64,000 nucleotides of DNA. Origin: an uncultured Lachnospiraceae bacterium. GTDB taxonomy: Bacteria; Bacillota; Clostridia; Lachnospirales; Lachnospiraceae. The notes under the pieces were generated by a model that worked only from the letters and a program-made list of their open reading frames with translations, was not told the origin of the DNA and searched no databases. The stretch is from the NCBI GenBank assembly GCA_934293375.1, contig CAKQYS010000006.1:101958-165957 (forward strand). The letters run 5' to 3'. Positions 54,107 through 63,235 of the stretch are shown here, piece by piece; the first letter of the stretch is position 1; every line of letters begins with the position of its first letter. Both the position numbers and the translations under genes were made by a program.

Positions 54107-55012
54107 CTAGAAATAACCTTCTCTTTTTCTTCTCTCCATAGAGCCTGCTGCCTCATTATCGATCACTCGTGTAGTACGCTCTGAGGAAACTGCACGCAAT
54201 GTCTCTTCAATAATGGCATCTAATGTGTCTGCATCTGACTCCACACCACCTGTCAGAGGATAGCATCCAAGTGTCCTGAATCTTACTTTCTTGTTCACAA
54301 TCTTCTCGCCCGGCAGCAGACGCTCCTTCATACGGTCATCATCTACCATAATGATATTGCCATCTCTCTCTACCACCGGTCTTTCCTTTGCAAAATACAG
54401 TGACGGAATCTCTATATTTTCTCTCTTAATATATTGCCAGATATCCTTTTCCGTCCAGTTTGACAGAGGGAATACACGCACCTCTTCTCCTTTAAATAAT
54501 CTGGTATTAAACAGCTTCCACATCTCAGGTCTCTGGTTTTTCGGATCCCAGGCATGTGCCGAATTTCTGAAAGAGAAGATCCTCTCCTTGGCTCTTGATT
54601 TCTCCTCATCTCTTCTACCGCCGCCAAAGGCTGCCGTAAATCCATACTTGTCCAGTGCCTGCTTTAAGGCCTGCGTCTTCATAATATCTGTATATGCTGA
54701 ACCATGATCAAAAGGATTGATTCCCTGCTTGACACCCTCTTCATTAATGTATTCAAGCATCTCAAGACCATATTTCTCGGCAACATGATTTCTAAATGCA
54801 ATCATTTCCTTAAACTTCCATGTCGTATTGACATGTAAAAATGGGAACGGCGGCTTCTCCGGATAGAATGCCTTCAATGCCAAATGCAGCATAACGGAAC
54901 TATCCTTTCCAATCGAATACAGCATAACCGGCTTTTCACATTCTGCCGCTACTTCTCTCATAATATAGATTGCCTCTGCTTCTAATTCATCTAAATGTGT
55001 TCTCGTGCTCAT
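54107..55012 (-). CDS. cysD: Sulfate adenylyltransferase subunit 2
   Basis: The 301-residue protein matches CysD in length and sequence: HLDELEAEAIYIMREVAAEC, the PP-loop LYSIGKDSSVML (residues about 32-43), HVNTTWKFKEMIAFR, GGRRDEEKSRAKER and FPLSNWTEKDIWQYI. With CysN it turns sulfate and ATP into APS. AAAGGAG lies before the ATG. It lies between aprB and cysN. Confidence 0.96.
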   Translation of the reverse strand: MSTRTHLDELEAEAIYIMREVAAECEKPVMLYSIGKDSSVMLHLALKAFYPEKPPFPFLHVNTTWKFKEMIAFRNHVAEKYGLEMLEYINEEGVKQGINPFDHGSAYTDIMKTQALKQALDKYGFTAAFGGGRRDEEKSRAKERIFSFRNSAHAWDPKNQRPEMWKLFNTRLFKGEEVRVFPLSNWTEKDIWQYIKRENIEIPSLYFAKERPVVERDGNIIMVDDDRMKERLLPGEKIVNKKVRFRTLGCYPLTGGVESDADTLDAIIEETLRAVSSERTTRVIDNEAAGSMERRKREGYF

Positions 55013-55024
55013 ATGCTCTCTCCT

Positions 55025-55336
55025 TTAATATTTATTTGATTCCTTCGTATTGATCACAATTTGCTTCCGGGTTCCATCCGGTGCAGTCACGGTCCAGATT
55101 CTTTCATCACCTTTCTCTTCTACAGATAATACAGAACCCTTTCCTCCTACATCAGCCCCCAGGAAAAATGATATCGCCTGGCATTTACAAGCTTTCACAC
55201 AGGAAGTACATCCCCAGCAATCCCTCTCTCGCCGGATGACGGCTTTGCCATCCTGAAGCTTGATCAAATTTCCGGGACAGGCTTCTACGCATTTCCCACA
55301 CCCTACGCAATTGTGACGATTGATCGCAATACTCAT
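55025..55336 (-). CDS. aprB: AprB-like APS reductase iron-sulfur subunit
   Basis: The 103-residue protein has two [4Fe-4S] motifs, CVGCGKCVEACPG and CWGCTSCVKACKCQAI, then FFLGADVGGKGSVLSV, the AprB-type segment that packs on AprA, and a beta-rich TVTAPDGTRKQIVI. It is shorter than dissimilatory AprB (about 150 residues) and lacks the long C-terminal extension. It overlaps the aprA stop by four bases. It should pass electrons to the flavin of AprA. Confidence 0.85.
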   Translation of the reverse strand: MSIAINRHNCVGCGKCVEACPGNLIKLQDGKAVIRRERDCWGCTSCVKACKCQAISFFLGADVGGKGSVLSVEEKGDERIWTVTAPDGTRKQIVINTKESNKY

Positions 55337-57072
55337 ACTTCCTCACCTCCATAAATGACCTTGTTATTCTCGTCAAATGTAAAAAGCAGCTTATGCTTTG
55401 CATCTACAAGCTTCTTTTGTATCATATGGATTTCTCCATTTTCTTTATATGAGTTTACATAATTGTGATATGCACTGCTCTCTTGCGGATAACTCATATT
55501 CTCCGCAAAGCTGTGCCATCTTGTTTCCTTTCTTGCCATAAGATGTGCGATCACACTGAAACAGATGGTCATTCGCTCCCGAATCTCATAGATCTGCATC
55601 AATGCATCCATATCGTCAGCATGTAATGCATCCACAACCGGCAGCAGTCCCAACAGCTTTTCCTTCGCCAAGCGGAGTCCTGTCTCATTAAACTGATAAT
55701 TACTTCCGATACCTCCGGCATAAGTATCCATGATCTTTTGCATCGTCTCTTCTGCCTGTTCAATGGATATCAGAGAAGCCTCATTTGACAGGTACTTCTC
55801 ATATGCATCCATGTATCGTGTGATCTGTTCTTCTATATCCTTCCCGTCATATTCTCTATCGACCCTGTTGTCCAGGAATGCGGCAATACTTTCTCCCGCA
55901 ATCTTTCCTTCTACGATAGCACCTGTCACATATTTCTGCGGAGCTCCGCCAGCCACATCGCCAGCCGCATACAGACCCTTGATCGTTGTTGCCCGGTTAT
56001 CGTCTATCCAATAACCACTTGCTGTATGGCCTCCCACAATATAGGGCTCGGTGCCCTCAATCTCCACATTCTGCGTAGCAGGTCCCTGACCGCCCTCTAA
56101 CCATTTTAAGGTCTGGCTTGGTGCCATATTCAGATATGCCTTATACAGATCTTCTTCCTGCTCTTTGGTAATCTCATCCGTTTTTAAATAACACGGACCT
56201 TTTCCTTCCTGATTCTCCTTCGTTGTGCCATATACACGCTCACAGGTTGCCACGCCATATTTGGTCTCGTATATTTCTCCTAACCCATTCATCTGCTTTG
56301 CATGAACACCCTGTGCAATCGTACCGGTCGGTGCAATCGTGTCCTTACACCGAAGTGCAATGAACCGCATCTCAAATGTGGTCATCTCTGCACCGGCTTC
56401 AATACCCATTGCATAGCCGGCACCTGTATTAAACGGCGGATACCACATTTTGTGTCTTGAAAATCCCGGATTGTTCGGCCGGTACAAGCCTGCCGCACCA
56501 CCTGTTGCCACCAGAACCGCTTTGGCCCGTATACTGTATGCTACATTTGCATTGACATCAAATCCAACCGCTCCTAAAATCTCATTATTTTCTACAATAT
56601 AATCTGTGATATTGATATGATTGATCACATGCACATTGGAATGCATCTGCGCCATATTGGCCAGTATTGGCTTGATATTCTCACCATTGATCTTAATATT
56701 CCGATTGCCTCTGGTCACATAATTGCCATTCTCGTCCTTTAGAATGACCAAACCATGATCCTCAAGCACCTTGGTTACCTCATTGAGACCTTCCGACATT
56801 GATAAAAGCAGATCTTCCCTCACAATGTCTTTGGCATCTTTTCTGGCATAATCGACATAATCCATCGGTACTCTGCCTTCCGTAATATAGGCATTGATCG
56901 CATTGACGCCTGCTGCCAGACAACCGCTCCGTATAATATTCGCTTTTTCTGCGATCAGCACATCGTATTTGCCATTCTGTCCCAACACATAGGCTGCATA
57001 ACAGCCGGCGGTTCCACCACCTATGATCAGTACATCTGTACTGATTGTTTTCCTCGTCAGCTTTCCACTCAT
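55333..57072 (-). CDS. aprA: AprA-like APS reductase flavoprotein
   Basis: The 579-residue flavoprotein has the FAD motif IIGGGTAGCYAAYVLGQNG (about residues 16-34), RSGCLAAGVNAINAYITEG, TGGAAGLYRPNNPGFS, the long GAEMTTFEMRFIALRCKDTI region and the C-terminal flavin motif GLYAAGDVAGGAPQ. It belongs to the fumarate reductase/AprA group; the RSG...AINAYI pattern and the AprB-like partner favour APS reductase, which forms sulfite and AMP from APS. Its place between the sulfate ABC transporter and cysDN supports this. A generic fumarate-reductase-like enzyme is the alternative. Confidence 0.85.
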   Translation of the reverse strand: MSGKLTRKTISTDVLIIGGGTAGCYAAYVLGQNGKYDVLIAEKANIIRSGCLAAGVNAINAYITEGRVPMDYVDYARKDAKDIVREDLLLSMSEGLNEVTKVLEDHGLVILKDENGNYVTRGNRNIKINGENIKPILANMAQMHSNVHVINHINITDYIVENNEILGAVGFDVNANVAYSIRAKAVLVATGGAAGLYRPNNPGFSRHKMWYPPFNTGAGYAMGIEAGAEMTTFEMRFIALRCKDTIAPTGTIAQGVHAKQMNGLGEIYETKYGVATCERVYGTTKENQEGKGPCYLKTDEITKEQEEDLYKAYLNMAPSQTLKWLEGGQGPATQNVEIEGTEPYIVGGHTASGYWIDDNRATTIKGLYAAGDVAGGAPQKYVTGAIVEGKIAGESIAAFLDNRVDREYDGKDIEEQITRYMDAYEKYLSNEASLISIEQAEETMQKIMDTYAGGIGSNYQFNETGLRLAKEKLLGLLPVVDALHADDMDALMQIYEIRERMTICFSVIAHLMARKETRWHSFAENMSYPQESSAYHNYVNSYKENGEIHMIQKKLVDAKHKLLFTFDENNKVIYGGEEV

Positions 57073-57102
57073 ATTCGGCCTCCCTCTCTTGTCCTCTGCC
57101 TG

Positions 57103-58164
57103 CTACATAAATACCTCATCGCCAAGCAATACATAATTATCCAGTATCTTTACATCATCCTGCTTTGTCAGGATCAACCGGTAAACCAGCACATACACAT
57201 CCTCGCCTACCGATACAGGATTATCTCCCATACTTCTTGCACCGACCACAACCTTATCCTTGACCTGAACCGTAATCTCTGAGTAATCTCCTCTGAACAC
57301 AACCTTGATCACCTTTCCCGGTGAGGATGTCGCTGCAAACTGCTGTTGCTCATTTTCTTTATAAATCCTGACGAATTCCGGTCGAATCAATACCTCATCA
57401 TAGCCATCAACCTGTTCAAACGAGCGGAATCCCTCATAATCACGAAACACAGCATTTTGACCAAAGAAATTGGCAGTAAATGCCGTTTTCGGATTGGCGT
57501 AAATATCAGCAGGGGATCCAATCTGTTCGATCCTTCCCTTATTCGTCAGAATAATCTGATCTGATACCTCTATCGCCTCATCCTGGTCATGTGTTACAAA
57601 TATACTGGTAATGCCAAGGTTCGTAATCATTTCCCTAAGCCAGCTTCTAAGTTCCTGTCTCACCCTTGCATCGATCGCTGCAAACGGTTCATCTAACAGC
57701 AAAAGCTGTGGATTCGGTGCGATTGCTCTGGCAAATGCCACTCTCTGTCTCTGTCCACCTGACAGCTGATTCGGATACCTGTTCCCCAACCCCTTGAGAT
57801 TTACAAGCTCTAACAACTCATCCACTCTCTCGGCAATCTGTTTCTTCGGCATCTTCTGAATCTTTAACCCGGTCGCAATATTCTCTGCAACCGTCATATA
57901 CCGGAACAAAGCATAGTTCTGAAAAACGAAGCCGATCCCTCTCTTGCTTCCCGGAAGATCATTGACCACCTGTCCGTCAATGATGATATCCCCGCTGTCC
58001 TGTTTTTCCAGACCTGCAATCATACGAAGAATTGTGGTCTTTCCAGAACCACTCGGTCCAAGCAAAGCGACCAACTGCCCCTTTTCAATGCTAAAATTGA
58101 CATCCGTGGATGCCTGATAAGAACCATATGTTTTATTGATATTTTTTAATGTTACATATTCCAT
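57103..58164 (-). CDS. cysA: Sulfate/thiosulfate ABC transporter ATP-binding protein
   Basis: The 353-residue ATPase has Walker A GPSGSGKTT, signature LSGGQRQRVAFARA, Walker B LLLLDEPFAAID and the switch histidine in FVTHDQDEA. A C-terminal TOBE-like domain (about 240-350) is typical of CysA. The ATG at 58164 overlaps the region of the cysW stop with a GAAGGG ribosome site; a GTG three codons earlier is open. It powers the CysT-CysW channel. Confidence 0.94.
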   Translation of the reverse strand: MEYVTLKNINKTYGSYQASTDVNFSIEKGQLVALLGPSGSGKTTILRMIAGLEKQDSGDIIIDGQVVNDLPGSKRGIGFVFQNYALFRYMTVAENIATGLKIQKMPKKQIAERVDELLELVNLKGLGNRYPNQLSGGQRQRVAFARAIAPNPQLLLLDEPFAAIDARVRQELRSWLREMITNLGITSIFVTHDQDEAIEVSDQIILTNKGRIEQIGSPADIYANPKTAFTANFFGQNAVFRDYEGFRSFEQVDGYDEVLIRPEFVRIYKENEQQQFAATSSPGKVIKVVFRGDYSEITVQVKDKVVVGARSMGDNPVSVGEDVYVLVYRLILTKQDDVKILDNYVLLGDEVFM

Positions 58165-58165
58165 A

Positions 58166-58987
58166 TTAGGCACCCTTCTTTTCTAAAATATTTCTCAGTA
58201 TCAATATGATGACCGCCATCACGATCAGCAAAGCGGATACCGCAAATGCACCTGTAAAATCATAGCCCTGATATAACATTTCTACATGAAGCGGTAATGT
58301 ATTCGTCAAACCTTTCAGATGACCGGACAGCACCGATACCGCACCGAATTCTCCCATCGCTCTTGCCGAACAGAGCACGACGCCAAACAAAAATGCCCAT
58401 CTGATGTGTGGGAATGTAATTTTTCGGAATATTGTAAACCCATTCATTCCCATCAATGCCGCCGCTTCCTCTTCCTGTGTCCCTATTGTATTTAATACCG
58501 GAATGATCTCCCTCGAAATATAAGGAAATGTGACAAAAATGGTAGCGATCACAACGCCCGGTACGGCAAATATAATTGAGATTCCGAGCTGATCCAACAA
58601 AGGATACAAAACACTCTGACGACCAAAAGTCAGCAAAAACACCAGACCGGCTATCACCGGAGAAATCGTGAGTGGCAGATCGATCAATGCCGTCACAATC
58701 TTTTTTCCCTTAAAATCAAATCTTGTCAGACACCAGGCTGCACTCAATCCAAATATTGTATTCACAGCCAATGCCCAGACCGTCGCCACTATTGTAAGCT
58801 TCATAGCCTTTCGGGTATATGTATCGGTAACGGCCTCTATAAATGTGTGGATCCCGGCTGAAAAAGCCGTGTATATGATGTAGCTCAATGGCAGGATCAA
58901 CATCACGATCAGAAACATTGCACATATCCCTATCATGATCCACTTTACTATTTTGTTTTCTTTCTTAACCGGTGACTTTCTTTCCAT
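58166..58987 (-). CDS. cysW: Sulfate ABC transporter permease CysW
   Basis: The 273-residue protein has six membrane helices and the binding-protein-dependent permease motif EEEAAALMGMNGFTIFRKIT (EAA loop, residues about 170-190). ARAMGEFGAVSVLSG and LPLHVEMLYQGYDFTGAFA are typical of CysW. GAGG lies before the ATG. It pairs with CysT. Confidence 0.94.
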   Translation of the reverse strand: MERKSPVKKENKIVKWIMIGICAMFLIVMLILPLSYIIYTAFSAGIHTFIEAVTDTYTRKAMKLTIVATVWALAVNTIFGLSAAWCLTRFDFKGKKIVTALIDLPLTISPVIAGLVFLLTFGRQSVLYPLLDQLGISIIFAVPGVVIATIFVTFPYISREIIPVLNTIGTQEEEAAALMGMNGFTIFRKITFPHIRWAFLFGVVLCSARAMGEFGAVSVLSGHLKGLTNTLPLHVEMLYQGYDFTGAFAVSALLIVMAVIILILRNILEKKGA

Positions 58988-59000
58988 ATTATTTCCTCGT

Positions 59001-59828
59001 TTATTTTACTTTTTTCGATGCTCTGTACTGATACACGGAATTGATCATCAAAATGGCAAATGCTGTCACCAGCATCAACAGGGCAATGGAAGTTGCCGCT
59101 GTATAATCGAATTCCTGAAGCTTTGACATGATCAGCAATGGTGCAATTTCCGTATCAAACGGCTTGTTTCCTGCTATAAACACGACACTGCCGTATTCTC
59201 CAAGTCCTCTTGCAAATGCCATCGTAAATCCACCAAGCAACGCCGGAAAAATTTCCGGCAGTATTGCCTTTCGAAATGTCGTAAATGGGGTAGCACCAAG
59301 AATCTCCATTGCTTCCTCATAAGAGCCGTCCAGCTTCTCTAACACCGGCTGTACACTTCTAACCACAAATGGAATTCCAACAAATACCAGTGCAAATATG
59401 ATACCTGCCTTTGTATAAGCAATTCGTATGCCAAATTTAGCAAATATGCTTCCCAGCCATCCGTCTACCGTAGTCAGATGTGTAAGTGCAATCCCCGCAA
59501 CAGCAGTTGGCAGTGCGAATGGCAGCTCGATCATGCCATCCATCAGCTTTTTTCCCGGAAATTCATATCTTACCAGCACCCAGGAAAGTATAAGTCCCAT
59601 CACCGCATTGATACATGCTGCGATCAGTGCAGTTGAAATACTGACCCAATAAGCACATAACACTCTTTTTCCCGTGATGACCCGAATAAACTCTGCAGGT
59701 GATAATCTGGCCGCATAAATAACCAGTGAACATAACGGAATGAACACGATCACGCTTAACATCGTAAGTGTAATTCCCAATGTGATTCCAAATCCCGGAA
59801 TTATTTGTTCTTTTCTTTTTCTACTCAT
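59001..59828 (-). CDS. cysT: Sulfate ABC transporter permease CysT
   Basis: The 275-residue reading starts MSRKRKEQIIPGFGITLGIT. Six helices with FALPTAVAGIALTHLT, YEEAMEILGATPFTTFRKAI (EAA loop) and ARGLGEYGSVVFIAGNKPFD identify CysT/CysU. The start overlaps the sbp stop by eight bases and has no clear ribosome site, so it probably depends on translational coupling; the frame stays open 21 codons further upstream. Confidence 0.93.
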   Translation of the reverse strand: MSRKRKEQIIPGFGITLGITLTMLSVIVFIPLCSLVIYAARLSPAEFIRVITGKRVLCAYWVSISTALIAACINAVMGLILSWVLVRYEFPGKKLMDGMIELPFALPTAVAGIALTHLTTVDGWLGSIFAKFGIRIAYTKAGIIFALVFVGIPFVVRSVQPVLEKLDGSYEEAMEILGATPFTTFRKAILPEIFPALLGGFTMAFARGLGEYGSVVFIAGNKPFDTEIAPLLIMSKLQEFDYTAATSIALLMLVTAFAILMINSVYQYRASKKVK

Positions 59829-60870
59829 ATATCGTGTCGAAGAAACCACCATCACTAAAATGCTTCTTTGTGGCTTCTTTCCATCCTCCAAAATAATCTA
59901 TACTGACCAGATCAATATCATTTACCAGCCATTTGTGATCCTGCGGTACTCTCGAAATCACCCGGTTTCCCTGTCCGGCTTCATACTCTTTGGCAATCTC
60001 TGACTGCACCGGGCGAAAGAAATGTTCTGCCACCAGCTTCTGTGCCTCTGTGGAATACAGATAATTCAAATATTCCGTTGCAACCTCTTTGGTGTCATGC
60101 TTTCTAACCATTTCATCTACCAGTGCCACGGTAGGCTGACATATAATAGAAGCTGACGGCACAACGATCTCGTATTCATCAGGGTATTCCTCTAAGCTGA
60201 AGAACGCTTCATTCTCCCAGGCCACCAGCACATCTCCTTGTCCATTTTCCACAAATGAAGTAGAAGCAGCTCTTGCACCGGAATCCAAAACCAGCACATT
60301 GTGATACATTTTCTGCATACACGCCAGTATTTCCTCTTCACTCTTTCCCTGCTTTTCGAAATAATACCAGGCTGCCAGATAATTCCATCTTGCACCTCCG
60401 CTTGTCTTCGGATTCGGTGTGATCACGCCCACATCAGATCTTAACAGATCATCCCAGTCCGTTATGTTCTTCGGATTGCCTGCCCTGACAAGGAAGACAA
60501 TCGTTGAAGTGTACGGAGCAGACTGCTCTGGAAAATCACTCACGAAATCCTGATCTATCAATCCCATATCAGCGATCGCCTGAATATCCGATTCTAAAGC
60601 CAGTGTTACTACATCTGCTTCTAATCCATTTGATACCTCAAGAGCCTGCTTACCGGATCCTCCATGCGACTGGATCACATCGATCGACTTACCGGTTTCA
60701 TCCTTCCAATGTTGGATAAACATTTGGTTATAGTCCTCATACAGTTCTCTTGTTGGATCATAGGAAACATTGATTATATAATTTCGCTCTGTCACTCCAC
60801 ATCCTGCAAGTCCCATTACAAGCAGCATACACAGGAGCAGAACTGACAGCCTCTTATGTTTATTTCTCAT
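59821..60870 (-). CDS. sbp: Sulfate-binding lipoprotein
   Basis: The 349-residue protein begins MRNKHKRLSVLLLCMLLVMG with a lipobox LAGC, so it is a lipoprotein on the outer face of the membrane. Family blocks are NVSYDPTRELYEDYNQMF, QSHGGSGKQA, ADVVTLALESDI and NPKTSGGARWNYLAAW, which surround the bound sulfate in Sbp/CysP proteins. AGGA lies before the ATG. It delivers sulfate to CysT-CysW. Confidence 0.95.
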   Translation of the reverse strand: MRNKHKRLSVLLLCMLLVMGLAGCGVTERNYIINVSYDPTRELYEDYNQMFIQHWKDETGKSIDVIQSHGGSGKQALEVSNGLEADVVTLALESDIQAIADMGLIDQDFVSDFPEQSAPYTSTIVFLVRAGNPKNITDWDDLLRSDVGVITPNPKTSGGARWNYLAAWYYFEKQGKSEEEILACMQKMYHNVLVLDSGARAASTSFVENGQGDVLVAWENEAFFSLEEYPDEYEIVVPSASIICQPTVALVDEMVRKHDTKEVATEYLNYLYSTEAQKLVAEHFFRPVQSEIAKEYEAGQGNRVISRVPQDHKWLVNDIDLVSIDYFGGWKEATKKHFSDGGFFDTIYE

Positions 60871-60930
60871 GTCATTTTCCTACCATTTCATTCGGTCAGC
60901 ATGCTATATTCCCTCGATCGTTATCTTGCG

Positions 60931-61866
60931 TTATCTTGAAAATAATGAAGTAGATAAATATCTGTCCCCGGAATCCGGAAGCAGTGCCACAATTATCTTA
61001 CCCTTATTCTCTTCTCTCTCAGCCAGGATCGTAGCCGCCTTCAAAGCTGCACCGGAAGAAATACCAACCAGAATGCCCTCTGATACCGCAAAGGTTCTAC
61101 CCTCTTCGAACGCATCATCATTCTCAATGGTAATGATCTCATCATAGATCTTAGTGTTTAACACTTCCGGTACGAAACCGGCACCAATACCCTGAATCTT
61201 ATGTGGTCCCGGCTTTCCCTGTGAAAGTACCGGACTGCCTGCAGGCTCCACTGCAACAATCTTCACATCCGGATTCTGCGACTTGAGATACTCGCCGATA
61301 CCAGTAATGGTTCCGCCCGTTCCAATGCCGGCAACAAAAATATCAACCTTTCCATCTGTCTGCTTCCAGATCTCAGGACCTGTTGTCTCACGATGCATCT
61401 TCGGATTCGCCGGATTCACAAACTGTCCTAAAATATAGGAACCCGGCGTCTCCTTCTGAATCTCCTCAGCCTTTGCGATAGCACCCTTCATACCTTTTGC
61501 ACCCTCTGTCAACACAATCTGGGCACCATATGCCTTTAATAAATTTCTTCTCTCAATACTCATGGTATCCGGAAGTGTAAGCACTGCCTTATAACCTTTC
61601 GCAGCCGCCACCGCTGCAAGACCGATACCTGTATTACCACTGGTCGGCTCAATGATGGTTGCACCCGGCTTGATCAGCCCTCTCTCCTCTGCATCCTCAA
61701 TCATGGAAAGTGCGATTCGATCCTTTACCGAACCTGCCGGATTCAAATACTCTAATTTCGCAAGGATCGTTGCATTCTCTGCTCCAACCTTCTTCTGATA
61801 ATTGTTTAACTGTAAAATCGGGGTATTCCCTATCAATTCTGTTGTGCTTTGTTTAATATCTGACAT
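60931..61866 (-). CDS. cysK: Cysteine synthase (O-acetylserine sulfhydrylase)
   Basis: The 311-residue reading starts MSDIKQSTTELIGNTPILQL with GAGGAGG upstream. PLP lysine lies in NPAGSVKDRIALSM, followed by TSGNTGIGLAAVAAAKGY and, later, GTGGTITGIGEYLK. It makes cysteine from O-acetylserine and sulfide. In several Firmicutes CysK also binds the Rrf2 repressor CymR and acts as its sensor, so its place as first gene of the island, behind an Rrf2-type operator, fits. Confidence 0.96.
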   Translation of the reverse strand: MSDIKQSTTELIGNTPILQLNNYQKKVGAENATILAKLEYLNPAGSVKDRIALSMIEDAEERGLIKPGATIIEPTSGNTGIGLAAVAAAKGYKAVLTLPDTMSIERRNLLKAYGAQIVLTEGAKGMKGAIAKAEEIQKETPGSYILGQFVNPANPKMHRETTGPEIWKQTDGKVDIFVAGIGTGGTITGIGEYLKSQNPDVKIVAVEPAGSPVLSQGKPGPHKIQGIGAGFVPEVLNTKIYDEIITIENDDAFEEGRTFAVSEGILVGISSGAALKAATILAEREENKGKIIVALLPDSGDRYLSTSLFSR

Positions 61867-61926
61867 TTTATAATCCTCCTCTTCCAAATGAATCAATATG
61901 TTCGCGAATGATTTTCTTCCTATCAT

Positions 61927-61973
61927 TCCTATCAGTTTAGTAGGATAATATCATAAGTGGATAATATTGTCAA
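61927..61973 (-). promoter_or_regulatory. Promoter and CCTA-N9-TAGG operator upstream of cysK
   Basis: On the minus strand TTGACA (61968-61973), 17 bases and TATTAT (61945-61950) form a strong promoter. Right after the -10 lies the palindrome TCCTA-N9-TAGGA (61927-61945), which would cover the transcription start. A second palindrome of the same form is at the metY promoter. Confidence 0.78.
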
Positions 61974-62052
61974 TCATTCCCTTTACTTATTTTACAGTTG
62001 TATATCGTTTTCTACAATATAATACATAGCATCCGACGCATAAATTTCACCA

Positions 62053-62104
62053 ACAAAAAAGCCGGATAAGAAGCAGATATCTCAATCTGCCATCTTATCC
62101 AGCT
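62053..62104 (-). terminator. Terminator after the receiver-domain gene
   Basis: AGCTGGATAAGATGGCAGAT and its partner ATCTGCTTCTTATCCGGCT form a long stem and run into TTTTTTG on the minus strand. It insulates the cysK promoter from the upstream unit. The remainder of 61974-62170 shows no gene. Confidence 0.85.
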
Positions 62105-62170
62105 ATTGTTTCCAGCGAATAATTCACCCTCCGATGAACACAGCCAGTATAATATAACACCTACGCAATG

Positions 62171-62539
62171 TCAAGCGCGTATCTTCTTGATGCAGGCACG
62201 AAGCTCGCCTTCCCAGTCTGCCATATCGGAATACCATATACTCCGATATGCCCCCGGAATCTGCATCCGCATAGAAGATATCGTAATAACCGGAATCTGC
62301 AGCTTGTGCTCTGCCACATACCGGATCACCATATCTCCCGCCTGCAGCTCCGGCTGTCCATACGCAGTCACCGGAAAATGCATGTCCGTTATGATCAGAT
62401 CAAACGGCTCCCTCTCCAGCAGTACAGTCCCCTCTTCCACGCTCTCTACCCAAGTCGTCTGTGTTTCACCGACAGTCCGCAGAACCGACGCAATGTCCAT
62501 ATATTTTTCTGCATTGTCTTCAAAATGTAATATCTTCAT
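62171..62539 (-). CDS. Stand-alone response-regulator receiver domain
   Basis: The 122-residue protein starts MKILHFEDNAEKYMDIASVL, with the acidic pair EDN, the phosphorylation site in FDLIITDMHFP (Asp about residue 51), a Thr/Ser in ITISSM and Lys near the end (CIKKIRA). There is no output domain. It is translated directly after the MIF-like gene, and no histidine kinase is adjacent. It may act like CheY or Spo0F as a relay, or bind a partner protein. Confidence 0.78.
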   Translation of the reverse strand: MKILHFEDNAEKYMDIASVLRTVGETQTTWVESVEEGTVLLEREPFDLIITDMHFPVTAYGQPELQAGDMVIRYVAEHKLQIPVITISSMRMQIPGAYRSIWYSDMADWEGELRACIKKIRA

Positions 62540-62545
62540 CACGAA

Positions 62546-62890
62546 TTAAAAATTATCTCCATTCCATCCCCAATTCGCAACCGCCTGATACTTCACATAC
62601 ACATGATCCGGTGCGATCCCTAACACATCGTCAAATATCTGACAGATCTGCCCGGTCAGCTTGGAAAATGCAACCGGATTCTCGCTGCCGTATACACTGA
62701 CTTCTACCATCGCCATCGGCTCGGCATTCTCTCCTCTGAAATACAATCTGTATTCCGGCTCAAATCCGACCATCAGCCAGCTCTCTGATTTCCCCGGAAT
62801 GGCTGTGATCGCCTGTCCCAATCTTGTCTTGATCTCTTTTTCCTGTTCGTCTGTTATCGTTACACTGATTTTTGAATTGATAAATGGCAT
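62546..62890 (-). CDS. MIF/tautomerase-family protein
   Basis: The 114-residue protein starts MPFINSKISVTITDEQEKEI, so processing would leave the catalytic Pro1 of the tautomerase superfamily. KSESWLMVGFEPEYRLYFRG and PMAMVEVSVYG follow the MIF (macrophage migration inhibitory factor) pattern. It probably catalyses keto-enol tautomerisation of phenylpyruvate-like compounds; the physiological role in bacteria is not established. AGGAGG lies before the ATG. Confidence 0.85.
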   Translation of the reverse strand: MPFINSKISVTITDEQEKEIKTRLGQAITAIPGKSESWLMVGFEPEYRLYFRGENAEPMAMVEVSVYGSENPVAFSKLTGQICQIFDDVLGIAPDHVYVKYQAVANWGWNGDNF

Positions 62891-62973
62891 GTTGTACCTC
62901 CTGTAATTGTGTTGGTTTTATTATAGGGGATGGGGGCGGGGGAGTCAATTCTTTCTGTGTACAATAACATATA

Positions 62974-63065
62974 TCATTAACTGTATCATAAAATTCCACC
63001 CTAAAATTTCCATTATTGCACCTGCAAATCATTATTCTCCATAAATAGAGCGAAACTGCAGGCAT
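62974..63065 (-). pseudogene. Decayed duplicate of the NUDIX gene start and preceding gene end
   Basis: On the minus strand this stretch reads like the region around 63650-63740: the end of the short upstream frame (SFALFMENNDLQVQ versus SGLALFVGSSNELEV) and then the start of the NUDIX gene (FRVEFYDTVND versus LEVKFYDTVND). The DNA block TTTTATGATACAGTTAATGA is identical. One base is missing, so the frame is broken, and nothing of the NUDIX box follows. The remaining sequence 62891-63235 shows an AGAACC/GGTTCT hairpin near 63127-63146 and no intact gene. Confidence 0.6.
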
Positions 63066-63235
63066 TTAATCAAATAAACACCGAATCAGCAACGCATTGA
63101 TATTGCTAATTAACTATATTATCTTGCAGAACCTTTTACAGGTTCTTTCTTGTCTTAAGATGATCATTCAGGGAAATATCCTTTAAAATCCCCTTGTCAC
63201 CGCCCGCAAACTAATGTCCCATAATAAATACATTT

